From NCBI GenBank assembly GCA_021825295.1, contig JAKAHV010000012.1:1-64000 (forward strand): a stretch of DNA of 64,000 nucleotides, given 5' to 3'. The position numbers and the translations under genes are program-made. The DNA is from Nitrospirota bacterium (GTDB lineage: Bacteria; Nitrospirota; Thermodesulfovibrionia; Thermodesulfovibrionales; JdFR-88). Positions 63,758 to 64,000 of this stretch are shown in pieces; positions within the stretch are counted from its first letter, which is position 1, and the number at the start of each line of letters is the position of its first letter. The notes under the pieces were generated by a model, which saw nothing but the letters and a program-made list of their open reading frames with translations, searched no databases and was not told the origin of the DNA.

Positions 63758-64000
63758 ATGAAGGTCCATCCGGATTGTCTGCCCTGTTTTTTAAGGCAGA
63801 CGGTCATCGCCCTCAGGCAGGGCACAAAAGACGGCAGACTGCAGGAGAAGGTGATAAAAGGCGTCCTTGAGGAGATCGAGCGGGCGGACCTCTCCAAAAG
63901 CCCCGCCCATGCCACCACCTTCATGCACCGGAGGATAAGGGATGTGCTGGGCCGCGACCCTTTCAAAAAGGTAAAATCCGATTACAACAGGATCGCAATG
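63758..64000 (+). CDS. DUF89/damage-control phosphatase-like protein, 3' truncated by window end
   Basis: Manual translation MKVHPDCLPCFLRQTVIALRQGTKDGRLQEKVIKGVLEEI... matches the N-terminal CxxC pattern of DUF89 proteins. Confidence 0.7.
   Translation, partial: MKVHPDCLPCFLRQTVIALRQGTKDGRLQEKVIKGVLEEIERADLSKSPAHATTFMHRRIRDVLGRDPFKKVKSDYNRIAM

Noticed and set aside
1-64000. CRISPR array, tRNA, rRNA or transposase genes
   Set aside because: No regularly spaced repeat-spacer pattern, no recognisable T-loop/acceptor combination, no rRNA core sequence and no transposase-like ORF were seen; a tRNAscan/Infernal run would settle small RNA genes.

Overview
This is a GC-rich bacterial chromosomal window with dense bacterial operons on both strands. 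I could not fix the taxon from sequence alone. The futalosine-route gene mqnD, the multiheme cytochromes and the heme-bearing chemoreceptor suggest an anaerobic or respiratory lineage such as Nitrospirota or a deltaproteobacterial-type group. Housekeeping content: dnaB-rplI, purF/purL, purH-purD-purE, tyrS, cobA-hemD, ald, selA, dinB, mqnD, a ComM-like gene, a Xer recombinase and a Lon-like protease. The main accessory region (8.7-24.1 kb) has a heme-c-type chemoreceptor, sensor kinases, an M56 protease, and a membrane redox complex (5-heme cytochrome, four-cluster Fe-S protein, NrfD-like protein, 13-heme cytochrome, cytochrome b) followed directly by a two-component system. Just upstream of that complex, three consecutive small two-TM proteins share an ungapped C-terminal signature, [NS]-P-x-[TR]-A-Y-[MLF]-T-G-x(3)-R. 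I regard this as the best candidate for an undescribed component. Between genes I found three families of dispersed non-coding repeats. One has palindromic CTAGAACCTATCTCAAAAT ends and in one case encloses a membrane methyltransferase gene. Another has hairpins with compensatory base changes between copies. No rRNA, tRNA, CRISPR array or transposase was recognised. All product calls come from reading motifs in the translations; no database search was run.
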